A stretch of DNA of 17,767 nucleotides, from assembly GCA_023443025.1 (NCBI GenBank), contig JAEZWM010000066.1:1-17767 (forward strand), given 5' to 3'. The notes below the pieces were generated by a model. That model searched no databases. It worked only from the letters and a program-made list of their open reading frames with translations, and was not told the DNA's origin. Of the stretch, positions 7,464 to 16,323 are shown piece by piece (positions within the stretch are counted from its first letter, which is position 1; every line of letters begins with the position of its first letter). This DNA is from Bacillota bacterium (lineage in GTDB: Bacteria > Bacillota > Clostridia > Tissierellales > Peptoniphilaceae). Made by a program: the position numbers and the translations under genes.

Positions 7464-9775
7464 TGAGAAATATTGAAATACTAGCCCCTGTAGGTAATTT
7501 AGAAATGCTATATGCTGCGATTGCCGGAGGGGCTGATGCGGTTTATTTAGCTGGATCAAAGTTTGGAGCCAGAGCATACGCTGATAATTTTACAACTGAA
7601 GATTTAGTACAAACAGTAAGGTTGTGTCATTTCTTTGAAGTCAAAGTATTTGTAACAGTGAACACCTTGATAAAAGAATCTGAGTTAAAAGATGTAATGG
7701 ATTATATTGCCATTTTGTATAAAAACGATGTTGATGCAATCATTATTCAGGATTTAGGACTTGCAAAGTTAGTAAAAGATAATTTCCCCGATTTACAGAT
7801 GCACGCTAGTACTCAGCTTTCTGCAAATTCAATATCTGCAGTTAATTATTTGGAAAGCCTTGGTTTTTCCAGAGTTGTTCTTGCGCGAGAACTATCACTG
7901 CATGAGATTAAAGAAATTAAAGCAAATACAAATATTCAACTGGAGGTCTTTATACATGGATCTCTTTGCGTTAGCTATTCGGGAAAATGCTTGATGAGCT
8001 CTATGATTGGTGGGAGAAGTGGTAATCGTGGGAGATGTGCTCAACCATGTAGGAAAAAGTATGATTTATTGGATCCAAATGGGGAAGTTATAATTAAAGA
8101 TTCGTATTTATTAAGTCCATTAGATTTAGGGCTTAGATATGAAGTAATAGACCTTATAAACATAGAAATAGATTCATTAAAAATTGAGGGAAGGCTAAAG
8201 AAACCGGAATATGTCTATTCTACATCTAAATTTTATTCAGAAATAAAAAATGAGATTAAATCTGACGAAAGCGCAATAAATGAAGTATCAAACAGGGGAT
8301 TTACTAGAGGAGCTGCATACAATTCCTTTGGAAACACCTTTGTAGATGTTGATAATAGTTTCAAAAGAGGTACATGTGTTGGTACTATTGAAAAAAGAAG
8401 GTTCAAGGGGATTAGACTAACAAAGAATATCTTTTATGGTGACAGTATTGAAATAGAATTAAAGGATAAAAAATACCCTATTACATCTAATGGGAACTAT
8501 CAAATAGGAGAATTTTATAGCTTAGAGAACTTTCCGGATGCTGTTATTAACTCCTATGCAATGCGCATATCATCCTCTAAACTGAGGGAATTAAACTATT
8601 TGGATATGCTAAAGGAGCATAAGAAAAAAGTTGATATGCAACTAAACTGTTATTTGGGTAAGCCTGCTGAACTAATTATTTCAATCGATGGTGTGACTGT
8701 AAATGTTTTTACAGATGAATATGTTGAACCTGGAAAAAAACTGGTAGTAGATTATGATTATGCAAAAAAACAGTTGTCAAAATTAGGAGATAGCTGGTTT
8801 GACTTTGGAAAACTATTAGTCAAAACAGATCAAAAATCTTTTTTATCCAGTAGTCAGTTGAATAAACTCAGAAGATTAGCTACAGAGAAGTTGTATAATG
8901 CACTTACAAAAAAATATGATAGAAAGCCTATTAACCCACTCCTTGAAGAAAAACACATATTAAGAAAATCAAATATACCAACTATCAGTGTATCACTTCA
9001 AAATCTCACTGAAAAAATCCTAAAAACCCCATGTTTTAGTTTAATTGATAGATTATATATAAAAAATATAGAAGAATTGGAGAAACATAATACCGTAAAA
9101 GCTAAAGTATACTATGTGCTTCCACAGATGTTGAACCAGTCAAAAATGAATAGACTGGCTGAAAGACTAAAGAAATTCCGCAGTATAATCTATGGAGTTG
9201 TAGTGCATAATTCATGGGAGAAACAGTTACTTGAAGAGACATCCGATTATAATGTAATCTATTCTAAGGGATTGAATATCTTTAATTCTAAAAGTGTGGA
9301 GAATCTATCGTATAATAAAGCAGAACTGTTTACATTAAGTCCTGAACTAAACTTATGTGAAATTGCAGATGTATTAAATCATACAAACAAGAAATTAAGT
9401 GTAACAATTTATGAAAGAATAGATGAAATGCTATTATATCATTGTCCTGCATCACCATTAGGATGCGACCGAAGGTGTAATAAATGTAAATACAAGAATG
9501 GTTATGCACTACGAATTAATAATGATGAGTATATATTTTATAGGCAAGAAGATTTAACAATAGTGAAAAACAAAATACCCACATCAGGATTAAACCATAT
9601 TCAGAAACTTATGAGTTTGGGGGTAGATGATTTTCATTTTGATTTAGATGAAGAAAATATAGAACCCGTTCTCAGTTCTGTAAGAAAACTTATTAATGGC
9701 GATAAACTAACTGACGAAATGAAGAGGAGTATTGAAGAAACAAAACCGGGACATTTTGAAAGAGGAGTATTATAA
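7463..9775 (+). CDS. U32 family peptidase / RNA-hydroxylation-type protein, long form
   Basis: This belongs to the U32 family, annotated as collagenase-like peptidases. The best studied bacterial members (RlhA, TrhP) instead act in prephenate-dependent hydroxylation of rRNA or tRNA, so a peptidase role is doubtful. The U32 signature EVFIHGSLCVSYSGKCLMSS occupies residues 161-180, and GRSGNRGRCAQPCR follows at 184-197, giving C169, C176, C192 and C196 as likely Fe-S ligands. The N-terminal barrel is normal (LAPVGNLEMLYAAIAGGADA, 7-26). At 770 residues it is the long form with an added C-terminal region of the DUF3656 type, including a Cys cluster near 661-676 (CPASPLGCDRRCNKCK). It has no obvious ribosome binding site of its own and probably depends on one-base overlap with zapA. 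mutS2 starts 5 bp later. The substrate cannot be assigned from sequence. Confidence 0.9.
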   Translation: MRNIEILAPVGNLEMLYAAIAGGADAVYLAGSKFGARAYADNFTTEDLVQTVRLCHFFEVKVFVTVNTLIKESELKDVMDYIAILYKNDVDAIIIQDLGLAKLVKDNFPDLQMHASTQLSANSISAVNYLESLGFSRVVLARELSLHEIKEIKANTNIQLEVFIHGSLCVSYSGKCLMSSMIGGRSGNRGRCAQPCRKKYDLLDPNGEVIIKDSYLLSPLDLGLRYEVIDLINIEIDSLKIEGRLKKPEYVYSTSKFYSEIKNEIKSDESAINEVSNRGFTRGAAYNSFGNTFVDVDNSFKRGTCVGTIEKRRFKGIRLTKNIFYGDSIEIELKDKKYPITSNGNYQIGEFYSLENFPDAVINSYAMRISSSKLRELNYLDMLKEHKKKVDMQLNCYLGKPAELIISIDGVTVNVFTDEYVEPGKKLVVDYDYAKKQLSKLGDSWFDFGKLLVKTDQKSFLSSSQLNKLRRLATEKLYNALTKKYDRKPINPLLEEKHILRKSNIPTISVSLQNLTEKILKTPCFSLIDRLYIKNIEELEKHNTVKAKVYYVLPQMLNQSKMNRLAERLKKFRSIIYGVVVHNSWEKQLLEETSDYNVIYSKGLNIFNSKSVENLSYNKAELFTLSPELNLCEIADVLNHTNKKLSVTIYERIDEMLLYHCPASPLGCDRRCNKCKYKNGYALRINNDEYIFYRQEDLTIVKNKIPTSGLNHIQKLMSLGVDDFHFDLDEENIEPVLSSVRKLINGDKLTDEMKRSIEETKPGHFERGVL

Positions 9776-9780
9776 AATAA

Positions 9781-12159
9781 ATGAATCAAAGATCATTAAG
9801 GGTTTTAGAGTTCGATAAGGTTATAAAATTTCTAATTGATAATGCACAGTCTGATATAGGGAAAGCTAAATGTGCAGACTTACAACCAATTACAAATATA
9901 GATGACATTAATCTTGCTCAAGAAAAAACTCAAGAAGCAAATAAATTGATTTCAAAAAGAGGGAATCCCCCTCTTTTTGGGTTATATGATATTATAGATT
10001 CTCTGATTTTTGCAGAGAAGGGAGGGGCTTTGAGCCCGATAAATCTTCTTAGAATTTCAGATGGTCTTAGGGTAGTAAGAGAACTAAAAAAATATATCAC
10101 TGATGATGAAGGTGATAATAGCTACAATTCTGGACATATTTCTGGCTATATAGGCAGTTTATATAGTTTTAGAGATATTGAGGATGAAATTAATCGTGCG
10201 ATTATATCAGATGATGAAATATCAGACAATGCTAGTAGAGAACTTAGAAGCATAAGAATGCAGCTTAGAAAGAAAAATGACGATATAAAATCTACGTTAA
10301 ACTCAATAATTAACTCGAAATCTTCTCAGAATATTCTTCAGGATGCTATTGTTACGATAAGAGAAGGAAGATATGTCGTACCGGTTAGAAGTGAATATAA
10401 ATCTAGATTTCCGGGAGTAGTACATGATCAATCTTCAAGTGGCGCAACAGTCTTTATTGAACCCATGTCTGTGGTAAATTTGAACAATGAAATAAAGATG
10501 CTTGAGCTCCAGGAAACAGAAGAAATAAATAGAATTTTAAAGAGATTATCAGAGATGGTGGGTGATAATAGACGTGAAATTACTCACAATCAAAATGTAC
10601 TAGCAGAACTGGATTTCATTTTTGCTAAAGGTAGACTATCAATCAATATGAAAGCGGTAAGGCCAAAGCTTAATGACGACGGAGTCATAGACTTAAAGAG
10701 TGCAAAACATCCATTATTAAAAGTAGAAAAGGTAGTTCCAATTTCAATTAGATTAGGGGATGGATTTACTACCTTAGTCATTACAGGTCCAAATACAGGT
10801 GGTAAGACAGTAACATTAAAAACAGTAGGACTATTAACTTTAATGGCCCAAGCAGGCCTTCATATTCCTGCAGAAGAAGGCTCAACTCTTGCAGTTTTTG
10901 AGGATGTTTTCTCAGACATTGGAGATGAACAAAGTATTGAACAGTCACTTTCTACTTTTTCATCCCATATGACCAATATTGTTAAAATATTAAATGACTT
11001 AACTCCAAATTCACTAATACTTTTGGACGAACTTGGTGCGGGTACAGATCCAACTGAAGGAGCTGCACTTGCAATGTCTATCTTAGATAGACTACTTAAA
11101 GAAAAAATAAGAACTATAGCGACCACTCACTACTCTCAGCTTAAAGTTTACGCTCTATCAACAGAAGGAGTTATGAACGCGTCTGTAGAATTCAATATAG
11201 AAACCCTAAGTCCGACTTACAAATTACTAATTGGGATACCGGGAAAATCAAATGCTTTTGAAATATCAAGAAGATTAGGATTAGAAGACGACCTAATTTC
11301 TTATGCTAAAGATCTAATATCTTCAGAAAACCTTGAATTTGAGGATGTTCTATCCGGAATAGAAAAGGACCGAAAATTCATTGAAGAGAAAAGGAAAGAA
11401 ATTGAAACGCATGAAGCCAACCTAGAAAAACTCAAACTAAAGCTTGAGAATGAGTTGGAAGCTAATAAGAAAAAGAGAGAAAATATAATAAATACGGCTA
11501 AGGAAGAAGCTTATACGATTCTTAAGAATGCTAAAGAAGAATCATCAGAAATTCTTAGAGAAATGAATACATTAAAATCCTCCATGAATAGAAACAGTGT
11601 ATCAAAAGCACATAAATTAACTGATGAGATTAGAAAAAGCATGGAAGATTATGACACAAGTGATTATAGCTTCTTAAACATAACAACCGACGAGGAAGTT
11701 GGTGAACTCAAGCTTGGTGATGAAGTAGAGATAATTACACTTGGTCAAAGTGGTCATGTTGTTGAACTCCCGGATTCAAAGGGGAATCTTATGGTAGAGA
11801 TTGGTATTCTTAAAGTAAGCTCAAACATTGACCAAATTAAGAGAGTCACCAGTAAAGAAAAGCAAGAATCAAAAACAGGGATAAAAAACATTATTAAGCA
11901 TAAATCAAATCAACAAATTGATAGCGAAATCGATATAAGAGGTAAAAATATTGAAGAAGCAATAATAGAACTCGATAAATATATTGACAATGCCTATATA
12001 GTTGGTATGAAAGAGATACAAATCATACACGGGAAAGGAACCGGGGTCCTAAGAGAAGGCGTTAAAAACTATCTTAGAAAGCATAAAGCAATTTCTAAAC
12101 AAAGGCTCGGGGAATATAGCGAAGGTGGAGATGGAGTTACAATAGCAACGCTTAAATAA
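9781..12159 (+). CDS. mutS2: MutS2 family ATPase with Smr nuclease domain
   Basis: MutS2 is a DNA- and ribosome-associated ATPase. Family members suppress homologous recombination in some bacteria and rescue collided ribosomes in Bacillus subtilis. The 792 residues match the full length. The N-terminus SLRVLEFDKVIKFL is typical, and a core clamp domain follows. The ABC-type ATPase shows Walker A GPNTGGKT (336-343) and Walker B LILLDELGAGTD (412-423), with the switch TTHYSQLK at about 447-454. A long charged coiled coil follows at about 515-615. A KOW-like beta segment follows, then the Smr domain (about 716-792) with DIRG at 718-721 and HGKGTG at 750-755, the residues associated with Smr nuclease activity. 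AGAGGAG at 9761-9767 is about 13 bases upstream, a long spacing, but an in-frame TAA at 9778 rules out an earlier start. Confidence 0.97.
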   Translation: MNQRSLRVLEFDKVIKFLIDNAQSDIGKAKCADLQPITNIDDINLAQEKTQEANKLISKRGNPPLFGLYDIIDSLIFAEKGGALSPINLLRISDGLRVVRELKKYITDDEGDNSYNSGHISGYIGSLYSFRDIEDEINRAIISDDEISDNASRELRSIRMQLRKKNDDIKSTLNSIINSKSSQNILQDAIVTIREGRYVVPVRSEYKSRFPGVVHDQSSSGATVFIEPMSVVNLNNEIKMLELQETEEINRILKRLSEMVGDNRREITHNQNVLAELDFIFAKGRLSINMKAVRPKLNDDGVIDLKSAKHPLLKVEKVVPISIRLGDGFTTLVITGPNTGGKTVTLKTVGLLTLMAQAGLHIPAEEGSTLAVFEDVFSDIGDEQSIEQSLSTFSSHMTNIVKILNDLTPNSLILLDELGAGTDPTEGAALAMSILDRLLKEKIRTIATTHYSQLKVYALSTEGVMNASVEFNIETLSPTYKLLIGIPGKSNAFEISRRLGLEDDLISYAKDLISSENLEFEDVLSGIEKDRKFIEEKRKEIETHEANLEKLKLKLENELEANKKKRENIINTAKEEAYTILKNAKEESSEILREMNTLKSSMNRNSVSKAHKLTDEIRKSMEDYDTSDYSFLNITTDEEVGELKLGDEVEIITLGQSGHVVELPDSKGNLMVEIGILKVSSNIDQIKRVTSKEKQESKTGIKNIIKHKSNQQIDSEIDIRGKNIEEAIIELDKYIDNAYIVGMKEIQIIHGKGTGVLREGVKNYLRKHKAISKQRLGEYSEGGDGVTIATLK

Positions 12160-12207
12160 TATGGGAGACAGAACATTTTAGGACACTGATTCAAAAAGGG
12201 AGGAAGA

Positions 12208-13908
12208 ATGAAAAATTATAAAGAAATAATAGCCGAATCATTAGCTAAAAACGAAATAGGACTAGATTATGATGAAATACTAAAAACGATAGAAATTCCG
12301 CCAGATGTTAATATGGGTGATTATGCTTTTCCATGTTTTAAATTAGCTAAGAGTATGAGAAAAGCACCTAATCAAATTGCGATAGATTTACAAGAAAAAC
12401 TAGAAGACATACCTGGCATTATAAATATTACTACTGCAGGACCATATCTTAACTTTTTTATTGATGGAGTAGACTTAGTGAAAGAAGTAATAGAAGAAAT
12501 ATCTAATTGCGACGACGATTATGGTTCTTCGGATCTAGGAAGAGGTAAAAATGTAATTGTAGAATACTCTTCAACAAATATAGCTAAGCCTTTTCATATA
12601 GGACATATCAGAAGTACGGTTATTGGAAATGCTATTAAAAATCTATATAAGTTTACCGGACACAACGTCACTGCAATAAACTACATTGGGGATCATGGCA
12701 CACAGTTCGGCATGATGATTGCTGCATATAAGCTTTGGGGAGATGACGATAAGATAAGCAAAGATCCTATAAAAGAACTCTTAAAGCTTTATGTAGATTA
12801 TAATGAGTTAGCAAATAAAGATCCCGAGAAAATGGAAGATGCACGTAGATGGTTTAACGAACTAGAAAATGGAAATGAAGAGGCAGTAAAGCTCTGGCAG
12901 TGGTTTAAAGAGATAAGTCTTGGTGAATTTGATAGGGTTTATAAAATGCTGGGGATAGAATTTGATTCTTATAACGGTGAATCATATAGTTCACAGTTTA
13001 TTGATGATGTTATAGAAGAGCTAAGGGATAAAAACCTACTAGAATTGTCAGACGGAGCGGAAATAATTAACCTAGAAGATGTTGGACTACCAAATATGAT
13101 TGTAGTTAAAAGCGATGGAAGCAGTACTTATATCGCAAGGGATATAGCAACAGCGCTATATAGAAAAAGAGAATATAACTTTGATAAAAATATCTATGTT
13201 GTTGGTTCACAACAAATCCTTCATTTTCAGCAGCTAATTGCTTGCCTTAAAAAAATGGGATATGAGTGGGCCGATGACTGTGTTCATGTACCATTTGGAA
13301 TGGTGAGCCTAAAGGATCAAACACTATCCACAAGAAAAGGTCAGGTTGTTTTTCTAGAAGATGTTTTAAATAGTGCAGTAGAAAAGACGCAAGAAATAAT
13401 AAATGATAGAAATCCAAATCTTGACAATAAGGAAAATGTGGCAAAAGAGGTTGGTATAGGAGCTGTAATATTCCAAGAATTATTTAGTAATAGGATAAAA
13501 GACTACGTTTTTGATTGGGATAATACGCTTAATTATGATGGCGAGACAGGACCCTATGTACAATATACTATTGCTAGAGCAAACAGCATACTTGAAAGAG
13601 CAGGTGAATTTGATAGATCACAAATTGACTACTCATTATTAAGCTCTGATTCTGAAACTGAACTCGCGGCTAAACTTTATGAATTCCCTGAAAAAATTAA
13701 AGATGCAATTGATAAATACGAACCTTCATATGTAACGAGACAATTAGTTGAAATAGCAAGCTCTTTTAATAAATTTTATAATGCATGTCCTATTCTAAGT
13801 GCCGATGAAGCCACAAAAAATTCAAGACTGGAGCTTTTAAGATGTACTAAGGATGTTTTAAAAACAGGTCTTAGAATCTTAGGTATTCACTCTCCTTACA
13901 AGATGTAG
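12208..13908 (+). CDS. argS: Arginyl-tRNA synthetase
   Basis: This is a cytoplasmic class I synthetase that charges tRNA-Arg. Its 566 residues are close to the usual 560-580. Residues 1 to about 90 form the N-terminal Add-1 domain (ending in PYLNFFIDG). The nucleotide-binding fold shows the HIGH motif in KPFHIGH (127-133) and NYIGDHGTQFG near 157-168. The KMSKS position reads LSTRKGQVVF, the altered form normal for many ArgS. The DALR anticodon-binding domain occupies the C-terminal ~120 residues (starting near YVQYTIARANSIL) and ends with the usual LGIHSPYKM. GGGAGG at 12198-12203 is a strong ribosome binding site. The 48-bp gap from mutS2 is the largest in this gene series, but I see no promoter or terminator in it. 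Confidence 0.98.
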   Translation: MKNYKEIIAESLAKNEIGLDYDEILKTIEIPPDVNMGDYAFPCFKLAKSMRKAPNQIAIDLQEKLEDIPGIINITTAGPYLNFFIDGVDLVKEVIEEISNCDDDYGSSDLGRGKNVIVEYSSTNIAKPFHIGHIRSTVIGNAIKNLYKFTGHNVTAINYIGDHGTQFGMMIAAYKLWGDDDKISKDPIKELLKLYVDYNELANKDPEKMEDARRWFNELENGNEEAVKLWQWFKEISLGEFDRVYKMLGIEFDSYNGESYSSQFIDDVIEELRDKNLLELSDGAEIINLEDVGLPNMIVVKSDGSSTYIARDIATALYRKREYNFDKNIYVVGSQQILHFQQLIACLKKMGYEWADDCVHVPFGMVSLKDQTLSTRKGQVVFLEDVLNSAVEKTQEIINDRNPNLDNKENVAKEVGIGAVIFQELFSNRIKDYVFDWDNTLNYDGETGPYVQYTIARANSILERAGEFDRSQIDYSLLSSDSETELAAKLYEFPEKIKDAIDKYEPSYVTRQLVEIASSFNKFYNACPILSADEATKNSRLELLRCTKDVLKTGLRILGIHSPYKM

Positions 13909-13915
13909 GATAAAT

Positions 13916-15592
13916 ATGTTTAAGCTTGCTCTAGTAGGGATTAATGCCAGATTCAGTCATAGTAATTTGGCAATCAAATATTTAAAAGAATCAGTTAAAG
14001 ATATAATAGATGTAGATATATATGATTTTACCATTAATGATGAGACTGAGAAGCTGGTTAGAGTTCTTTTTGAAAAAGAATATACCCATATCGGTTTTTC
14101 AGTATATATATGGAATGTAAATGAGACATATAAACTTATAAATGATCTTAAAGCAGTATCTCCAAATATAAGAATAATCCTAGGTGGACCAGAAGTCTCA
14201 TACGATGGTTACGACTTAATGGATTATAATGAAAATATAGACTATATTGTAACAGGAGAAGGGGAAGAGAGTTTCAGGTCTTTAGTTATAGACCTTATGG
14301 CTAATAAGTATCCTAGCAGTAATTCTGTGCTTTTTAGAGATGGAGAATCAATAAAAGGCAGCACTCAATTTGCGATTGTTGAAGATATTAATAATATACC
14401 AATTCTCTATAATAATGAAAAATACATTAACGATAATAAATACGTATATTATGAAGCATCAAGAGGTTGCCCGTTTAATTGTGCATTTTGTTTGTCATCA
14501 ACTACCAGAGGCGTTAGGTATAAGGATAAAAAGATTGTTTTTCGTGAATTAGATACTTTTCTAAATAAAAATGTTAGTTTGGTTAAATTTATAGATAGAA
14601 GCTTCAACTCAAATCCTATTCAATTAGAAATTTTGGATTATATAATTAAAAAAGATAATGGTATTACAACTTTCCATATGGAGCTCCATCCCTCTCTCAT
14701 TAAGAAAGACTTTTTACTAAAACTAAAAGAAGCAAGAAAGGATCTTTTTCAATTTGAAGTGGGTCTTCAAACAACTAATATAAAAACTGCAAGAGAAATT
14801 GATAGAGTGGGGACTTATGATGAGATTAAAGATGTATGTAAAAAACTTATTGATATAGGAGCACATATCCATATTGATTTAATCGCAGGACTTCCCTATG
14901 AAGATTTAAACAGTTTTTCAAAATCATTTGATGATCTTTATGATATACGTCCGGACAAGATACAACTTGGTTTTTTAAAGCTTTTAAAAGGTTCCGACTT
15001 AAGAATAAATAGATTAAAGTATGATTATAAATATTTTCCTAAAGCACCTTATGAGGTGATTTCTAACAAATGGTTAAGTTATAAGGATATTCTTATACTT
15101 AAGACGATAGAAGATCTAGTTGAAAAATTCTATAATGAAGGCTTTTTTGCAAAAACTCTAGAATATTTAATAGGTGTTAAATCGAAAAGTGCGTGGAGTT
15201 TCTTCAAAGATTTTTCTACATTTTGGGATAATAACAAATTTTTATATAAGAATATTTCTAGAATCGAGTTATACAACATTTTATACGATTATACATCACA
15301 AGTGTTTCCACAGAATTTAGAAACTATTTCGGAACTGTTAATCTATGATTACTATAAATCAGGAAACAGGCGCTCCATTAAATTTAAATTAGTAAATTAT
15401 AATGAAGCCATAGAACCTGACATTATTAGGAACTTAATAAGAACTAATGAAGTTATAATCGAAACAAATACAATATACAAGTCAACAGAGATCCTTAAAC
15501 ATTCTATTATAGAGAGGATAAATGGGAAGTATTTAATGTTCATACATGAGAATGGATTGATTAATGAACTTGAATTAAAACAAGAGGTATAA
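13916..15592 (+). CDS. B12-binding domain radical SAM protein (DUF4080 type)
   Basis: This is a predicted class-B-like radical SAM enzyme with an N-terminal cobalamin-binding-type domain; its reaction is unknown. Residues 1 to about 140 form the Rossmann-like B12_binding region (FKLALVGINARFSHSNLAI, 2-20; IILGGPEVSYDG, 87-98; TGEGEESF, 113-120). The radical SAM core starts near 176, with the [4Fe-4S] motif SRGCPFNCAFC giving C185, C189 and C192 in CxxxCxxC spacing. Later core strands include FQFEVGLQTT and HIDLIAGLPYED. The last ~190 residues match the DUF4080-type extension found in anaerobic Firmicutes. Length is 558 residues. The start follows argS by 7 bp, with a weak AGGA at 13907-13910, and the next gene begins 2 bp after the stop. 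No substrate gene is evident beside it. Methylation or another radical modification is possible, and nothing here decides between these. Confidence 0.9.
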   Translation: MFKLALVGINARFSHSNLAIKYLKESVKDIIDVDIYDFTINDETEKLVRVLFEKEYTHIGFSVYIWNVNETYKLINDLKAVSPNIRIILGGPEVSYDGYDLMDYNENIDYIVTGEGEESFRSLVIDLMANKYPSSNSVLFRDGESIKGSTQFAIVEDINNIPILYNNEKYINDNKYVYYEASRGCPFNCAFCLSSTTRGVRYKDKKIVFRELDTFLNKNVSLVKFIDRSFNSNPIQLEILDYIIKKDNGITTFHMELHPSLIKKDFLLKLKEARKDLFQFEVGLQTTNIKTAREIDRVGTYDEIKDVCKKLIDIGAHIHIDLIAGLPYEDLNSFSKSFDDLYDIRPDKIQLGFLKLLKGSDLRINRLKYDYKYFPKAPYEVISNKWLSYKDILILKTIEDLVEKFYNEGFFAKTLEYLIGVKSKSAWSFFKDFSTFWDNNKFLYKNISRIELYNILYDYTSQVFPQNLETISELLIYDYYKSGNRRSIKFKLVNYNEAIEPDIIRNLIRTNEVIIETNTIYKSTEILKHSIIERINGKYLMFIHENGLINELELKQEV

Positions 15593-15594
15593 AA

Positions 15595-16314
15595 ATGATT
15601 AAAGATTTTATTTATGTACAAACAACAGCAGCAAAAGACACATTAAAAACTATAAAGCATCTACCAATGTTACTTTTACATTTTGTGGCGTATTATGTTA
15701 TTTATACGCTAATTATTTCCTTATATGCACTATTACCGATAAATACCGGCATAATTGGAGGGATTATTCTTTATGTAATTCGTGGTATGATTTTCTCACA
15801 CTTGCTTTATACTCTTGATTCTATAATTAACTCGGATAGGATTTATATAAAACACCTAAAAGAAGGATTTACTAAATACCTATCTACTTCAATTACTGCA
15901 TTCTTTGTTTATTATTTATTAAGTATGGTTATAGGTATGATGACAGCTTCAGGATATAATATAAATGTAGCTATTATGTTACAAATACTTGTTTTTGTCG
16001 CTTTTTCTGCAGTGGCTGAGAGTATATATATCGCTGGAGCATATAGGTATGATTCATTTTTTACAGGGATAAATGTTGTATTTGAAAATCCGATAAACTG
16101 GACATTGGTTCAATTAGGTTTTTTTGTAGTTGGATTTTTACTTAAGATTAATCCTGATATATTCTCAGCTTTTCCTTCAGTAGTATACACAGGTAATATA
16201 ATATATTCATTAATTCATATTTTATTTATGAGTATTTATATGCTCTATAGTGGTAATCTATTTAAGATTATATACAATAGTACTGCAAGAAAAAGAGAAT
16301 ATATGAGAAGATAG
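15595..16314 (+). CDS. Uncharacterised six-helix membrane protein
   Basis: I do not recognise the family. The 239 residues are very hydrophobic, with likely membrane helices at about 24-46, 52-73, 98-117, 126-148, 168-184 and 200-222. The N-terminal ~22 residues are mildly basic and amphipathic, and the C-terminus is basic (ARKREYMRR), which suggests a cytoplasmic tail. Between helices two and three lies IYIKHLKEGFTKYLSTS, a pattern resembling the cytoplasmic loop of small Firmicute membrane proteins of the DUF975/glycerophosphodiesterase-membrane-domain type; this resemblance is weak. No signal peptide, catalytic motif or transporter signature is visible. It is tightly packed after the radical SAM gene (2 bp) and before the TPR gene (9 bp), so the three are probably co-expressed. 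AGAGG within the end of the preceding gene serves as ribosome binding site. Confidence 0.8.
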   Translation: MIKDFIYVQTTAAKDTLKTIKHLPMLLLHFVAYYVIYTLIISLYALLPINTGIIGGIILYVIRGMIFSHLLYTLDSIINSDRIYIKHLKEGFTKYLSTSITAFFVYYLLSMVIGMMTASGYNINVAIMLQILVFVAFSAVAESIYIAGAYRYDSFFTGINVVFENPINWTLVQLGFFVVGFLLKINPDIFSAFPSVVYTGNIIYSLIHILFMSIYMLYSGNLFKIIYNSTARKREYMRR

Positions 16315-16323
16315 GTAGATAAT

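Noticed and set aside
10590..11126. Minus-strand open frames inside mutS2
   Set aside because: They are low-complexity Ser/Ile/Phe-rich translations opposite a clearly conserved ATPase gene, with no ribosome binding sites.
12161..12181. Small ORF (ATG GGA GAC AGA ACA TTT TAG) between mutS2 and argS
   Set aside because: Six codons with no convincing ribosome binding site; nothing suggests a real peptide.
13325..13345. Loss of the KMSKS motif in ArgS as a defect
   Set aside because: Many functional arginyl-tRNA synthetases lack the canonical KMSK sequence; LSTRKG is a normal variant.
14370..14552. Second-frame 60-codon ORF inside the radical SAM gene
   Set aside because: It lies fully within a conserved coding region in another frame and shows no known motif.
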